DNA from: Actinoplanes derwentensis
GTDB lineage: Bacteria > Actinomycetota > Actinomycetes > Mycobacteriales > Micromonosporaceae
NCBI RefSeq assembly: GCF_900104725.1
Contig: NZ_LT629758.1
Coordinates: 9,696,001 to 9,760,000 of the forward strand
Length of the DNA stretch: 64,000 nucleotides
Reading direction: 5' to 3'
The notes below the pieces were generated by a model. It was not told the origin of the DNA. It made no database searches and was given only the letters and a program-made list of their open reading frames with translations. The stretch's first letter is position 1. Every line of letters begins with the position of its first letter. Positions 61,294 through 64,000 of this stretch are shown here, piece by piece. The translations under genes and the position numbers were made by a program.

Positions 61294-62129
61294 GACTCGG
61301 CAGGAGGATGCTCGACGCGGTGGCGGTGCTCATCGCGCTGATCACCGTCTTCCCGATCTACTGGATGGTCCTGTCCGCGGTGAAACCCGCCGGCGAGATC
61401 CAGTCACTGGACCAGCGACCGTGGACCCTGGCGCCCTCCCTCGACGCCTTCCGCCGGGTCCTCGCGGTCAACGACTTCGGTCGCTACCTGCTCAACAGCC
61501 TGATCGTGGCAATGGTCGTGGTCGCGATCTCCGGACTGATCGCCTTCCTCGCCGCGGTCGCGCTGACCCGGTTCCGGTTCAGGTTCCGCACCACCATCCT
61601 GGTGACCTTCCTGATCGCCCAGATGGTGCCGATCGAAGCCCTGACCATCCCACTGTTCTTCCTGGTCCGCGACATCGGCGGGGTCGTACCGGGCATCGGG
61701 CTCAACACGCTCGGCTCGCTGATGCTGGTGCACACCGCGTTCACGCTGCCGTTCGCCATCTGGATGTTGCGCGGTTTCGTTCAGGCGATCCCCGAAGAAC
61801 TCGACGAGGCGGCCCAGCTCGACGGCGCCGGCCGGTTCACCGTCCTGTGGCGCATCCTCTTCCCACTCGTCGCCCCCGGACTAGCCGCGACCAGCGTGTT
61901 CTCGTTCATCCACGCGTGGAACGACTTCCTGTTCGCGCGCACCTTCATCATCAGCGAAGCGGACAATCAGACACTGCCGATGGCACTGCTGGTCTTCTTC
62001 AAACCCGACGAGAACGACTGGGGCGCGATCATGGCCGCTTCGACGCTGATGACGGTGCCCGTGCTGATCTTCTTCCTCATCGTCCGGCGCCGCCTCGTCG
62101 CGGGTCTCGGAGGGGCGGTCAAAGATTGA
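61290..62129 (+). CDS. ABC transporter permease, MalG type
   Basis: Second permease of 279 residues with six helices and the EAA loop DEAAQLDGAGRFTVLWRILF. ATG 61290 overlaps the previous stop (ATGA). Its own stop overlaps the TTG start of the hexosaminidase gene, so the four genes form one tightly coupled operon. Confidence 0.92.
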   Translation: MRLGRRMLDAVAVLIALITVFPIYWMVLSAVKPAGEIQSLDQRPWTLAPSLDAFRRVLAVNDFGRYLLNSLIVAMVVVAISGLIAFLAAVALTRFRFRFRTTILVTFLIAQMVPIEALTIPLFFLVRDIGGVVPGIGLNTLGSLMLVHTAFTLPFAIWMLRGFVQAIPEELDEAAQLDGAGRFTVLWRILFPLVAPGLAATSVFSFIHAWNDFLFARTFIISEADNQTLPMALLVFFKPDENDWGAIMAASTLMTVPVLIFFLIVRRRLVAGLGGAVKD

Positions 62130-63511
62130 TTCCCAAGCCCGCTTCGGTACGGATGACGCCCGGTCCCGTTCCGCCCGGCGCGGAGGTCCGGACCCGTGTC
62201 GACCCCACCCTCGCCGCGGAGGGCTACGTCCTGTCCTGCGGGCCGGCCGGCATCGACCTCGCCGGTGGCTCCGAGGCCGGCGTCTTCTACGGACGGCAGA
62301 CGTTGCGCCAACTGGGGCCGGACGTGCCCGGAGTACACATCGAGGACGCGCCCCGATTCACCTGGCGGGGCGTGATGCTCGATGTGGCACGGCACTTCAT
62401 GCCCGTACCCGATGTGCTCAGGTTCGTTGATCTGATCGCCTTCCACAAACTCAACGTGCTGCACCTGCACCTCACCGACGACCAGGGCTGGCGCATAGAG
62501 GTGCCCGGCTGGCCACGGCTCACCACGGTCGGCGCGTGGCGTTCGTCGACCATGCTCGGATCTCGCGTCCACGACCTCCACGACGGCGAACCGCACGGTG
62601 GCTTCTACACCACCGCCGACCTGCGGCAGATCGTCGAGTACGCGGCGCGGCGGCACGTCACCGTGGTTCCCGAAGTGGACATGCCCGGGCACATGCAGGC
62701 GGCCGTCGCGGCGTACCCCGCGCTCGGCAACGGTTTCGACGGCCCGGTCCGGACCGGCTGGGGCATCTCCAGCCACGTCCTCAACCTGTCCGAGGCGACC
62801 TTCGACTTCTGCCGCCGGGTCCTCGACCACGTCTGCGACATCTTCCCGTCCGAGTTCATCGGCATCGGCGGCGACGAGTGCCCCACCGTCGAATGGCCCG
62901 GCGGCCGCGAGCTGCAGGCCGACTTCACCGCACGGATGGCGTCCCACCTGGCCACCCGGGGCCGCCGTGTCTACGGCTGGGACGAGATCCTGGCCGGTGG
63001 GGCACCCGACGGGGCGGTGATCGCCGCGTGGCGCGGTGTCGAACCCGCCGACGTGGCTATCCGGGCCGGCCACCAGGTCGTCTGCTGCCCCGACGTGAAG
63101 CTCTACCTCGACTACCGGCAGTCCGACGACCCCGGCGAACCCACCCCCGTCGGTACGCTGCTCACCCTCGAAGACGTCTACACCTACGAGCCACCGAGCT
63201 CGCCGCTCGTCCTCGGTGCCCAGGCCAACATCTGGACCGAACACATGGAGTCGCGCAGCCGGGTCGAATACATGGCGTTCCCGCGACTGTGCGCCCTGGC
63301 CGAAGTGGTGTGGGGCCCGGCGGAACGCGACTTCGGCGACTTCACCGCACGCCTGCCCGCGCACCTGGCCCGGCTCGGCGCGCTCGGCGTGAACTACCGC
63401 CCGCTGAGCGGCCCGCGGCCCGCCGACGCGCGACCGTCCGCTCCCGGCAACCCACGGACCCTCGCCGACCGCCTGGCCGAACTGCACGAGATGACCGCGG
63501 ACCTGCGATGA
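62126..63511 (+). CDS. beta-N-acetylhexosaminidase, GH20
   Basis: Releases terminal N-acetylglucosamine or galactosamine from imported oligosaccharides. The 461-residue protein begins at TTG 62126 (IPKPASVRM, the usual GH20 opening). It has HLTDDQGWRIEVPGWPRLT, VPEVDMPGHMQAAVAAYPAL and the catalytic Asp250-Glu251 pair in GIGGDECPTVEWP, needed for substrate-assisted catalysis. No signal peptide is seen, so it works in the cytosol after uptake. ATG 62152 is an alternative start lacking nine residues. Confidence 0.92.
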   Translation: MIPKPASVRMTPGPVPPGAEVRTRVDPTLAAEGYVLSCGPAGIDLAGGSEAGVFYGRQTLRQLGPDVPGVHIEDAPRFTWRGVMLDVARHFMPVPDVLRFVDLIAFHKLNVLHLHLTDDQGWRIEVPGWPRLTTVGAWRSSTMLGSRVHDLHDGEPHGGFYTTADLRQIVEYAARRHVTVVPEVDMPGHMQAAVAAYPALGNGFDGPVRTGWGISSHVLNLSEATFDFCRRVLDHVCDIFPSEFIGIGGDECPTVEWPGGRELQADFTARMASHLATRGRRVYGWDEILAGGAPDGAVIAAWRGVEPADVAIRAGHQVVCCPDVKLYLDYRQSDDPGEPTPVGTLLTLEDVYTYEPPSSPLVLGAQANIWTEHMESRSRVEYMAFPRLCALAEVVWGPAERDFGDFTARLPAHLARLGALGVNYRPLSGPRPADARPSAPGNPRTLADRLAELHEMTADLR

Positions 63512-63609
63512 CGCCGCCGCTGCCCACACGGTCGTCATCGCGCTCGCCGGCTTCCGCACCGTGTTTGCCGATCTTCTCGCCCCGCCCGTCAGTTTCCTCG
63601 CCGGGTCCG

Positions 63610-64000
63610 TCAGCTCAGCAGCGGCAGCAGCCGTTCCGCCAGGCGCAGCGCCCGGGTGTTCGCCACCCCGTCGCCTTCGAAGGTCCACACCTCGGAGAGG
63701 ACACCCTTGACGAAACCCCAGGCCAGCACCCGCTCCACCGGCATACCGAGGCCGTCAGCGAGCTGCTCGGCCCGAGTCTCGGCCAGATCCAGGACGGTGT
63801 CGTCCGTACCCGCCGGGTCCGGGTTGTAAAGGAGGGCCCCCACCTCATAGCCGGGATCACCCACGACCCCGTGCGGATCGATCGCCAGCCACGGCTCCCG
63901 CTCCGCCGCGAGAACATTGTCGTGATGCAGGTCCCCGTGCAGAACCACCCGCCCGGTCGCCGACGCGCAGAGCTCGCCGAAGAGCCCCGCCGCCCGCACC
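63610..64000 (-). CDS. aminoglycoside/hydroxyurea phosphotransferase-like protein, 5' end outside window
   Basis: C-terminal part (about 130 residues) of a small-molecule kinase; the start lies beyond the right edge. It shows the phosphotransferase catalytic loop VVLHGDLHHDNVL and the metal-binding IDPHGVVGDPGYE, followed by ALLYNPDPAGTDD. This pattern is that of the streptomycin 6-kinase / hydroxyurea kinase group. Actual resistance cannot be claimed; many chromosomal members have unknown substrates. It is convergent with the hexosaminidase gene, with a 98-base gap in which nothing else was seen. Confidence 0.85.
   Translation of the reverse strand, partial: VRAAGLFGELCASATGRVVLHGDLHHDNVLAAEREPWLAIDPHGVVGDPGYEVGALLYNPDPAGTDDTVLDLAETRAEQLADGLGMPVERVLAWGFVKGVLSEVWTFEGDGVANTRALRLAERLLPLLS

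Overview
The window is high-GC actinobacterial chromosome with frequent GTG and TTG starts. The order thrS - HIT - pgsA - PIM acyltransferase - pimA - pdxS/pdxT - yebC - ruvCAB - yajC - secDF - apt - rel - cyclophilins - hisS matches the conserved core of Actinobacteria. A FliA/WhiG-type sigma factor, transmembrane Ser/Thr kinases, a CYP102-type P450 and cyanophycin genes in the accessory parts point to Micromonosporaceae, most plausibly an Actinoplanes relative. That is an inference from gene content. No rRNA or tRNA gene and no CRISPR array was seen.

Layout. 1-2903: the 5' part of an exported protein and a two-component system on the minus strand. 2944-8615: DraG-like hydrolase, thrS, a membrane diguanylate cyclase and a HIT phosphorylase. 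8608-14123: a second EF-G-like GTPase, then the phosphatidylinositol mannoside genes. 14157-14316: a compact cluster of six short repeats, two pairs of them forming near-ideal palindromes, between convergent genes. 14365-16745: vitamin B6 synthase genes arranged divergently, then yebC. 16825-17491: a vapBC pair whose toxin has lost part of its core. 18123-20523: ruvC-ruvA and ruvB, each behind a LexA-like site. 20671-24252: yajC-secD-secF. 24310-25470: a decayed tnpB insertion butted against apt. 25487-32706: apt, rel, two cyclophilins, a metallo-hydrolase and hisS. 32743-37243: acyl-ACP desaturase, then cphB-cphA for cyanophycin turnover.

37601-41126: a membrane Ser/Thr kinase with an extracellular CBM2-like domain, a small conserved protein and a FliA-type sigma factor. 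41210-45997: a complete urease operon (ureA-B-C-F-G-D on the minus strand) with a GlnR-type box ahead of ureA and a large inverted repeat between ureC and ureF. 46130-54302: a tetR/CYP102 divergent pair with a double palindromic operator, flanked by two paralogous acyltransferase-3/SGNH genes in direct orientation. 54514-56067: a second Ser/Thr kinase. 56112-63511: two divergent operons (regulator, amidohydrolase, RidA versus sugar ABC importer and GH20 hexosaminidase), probably amino-sugar or cell-wall fragment scavenging. The window ends inside an aminoglycoside-phosphotransferase-like gene.

Nitrogen economy recurs: urease with a GlnR-type box, cyanophycin storage and degradation, and amino-sugar uptake. 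The most unusual items are the palindromic repeat cluster at 14157-14316, the kinase-CBM2 fusion, the dead TnpB whose end appears to supply the apt promoter, and the P450 island between direct acyltransferase repeats.
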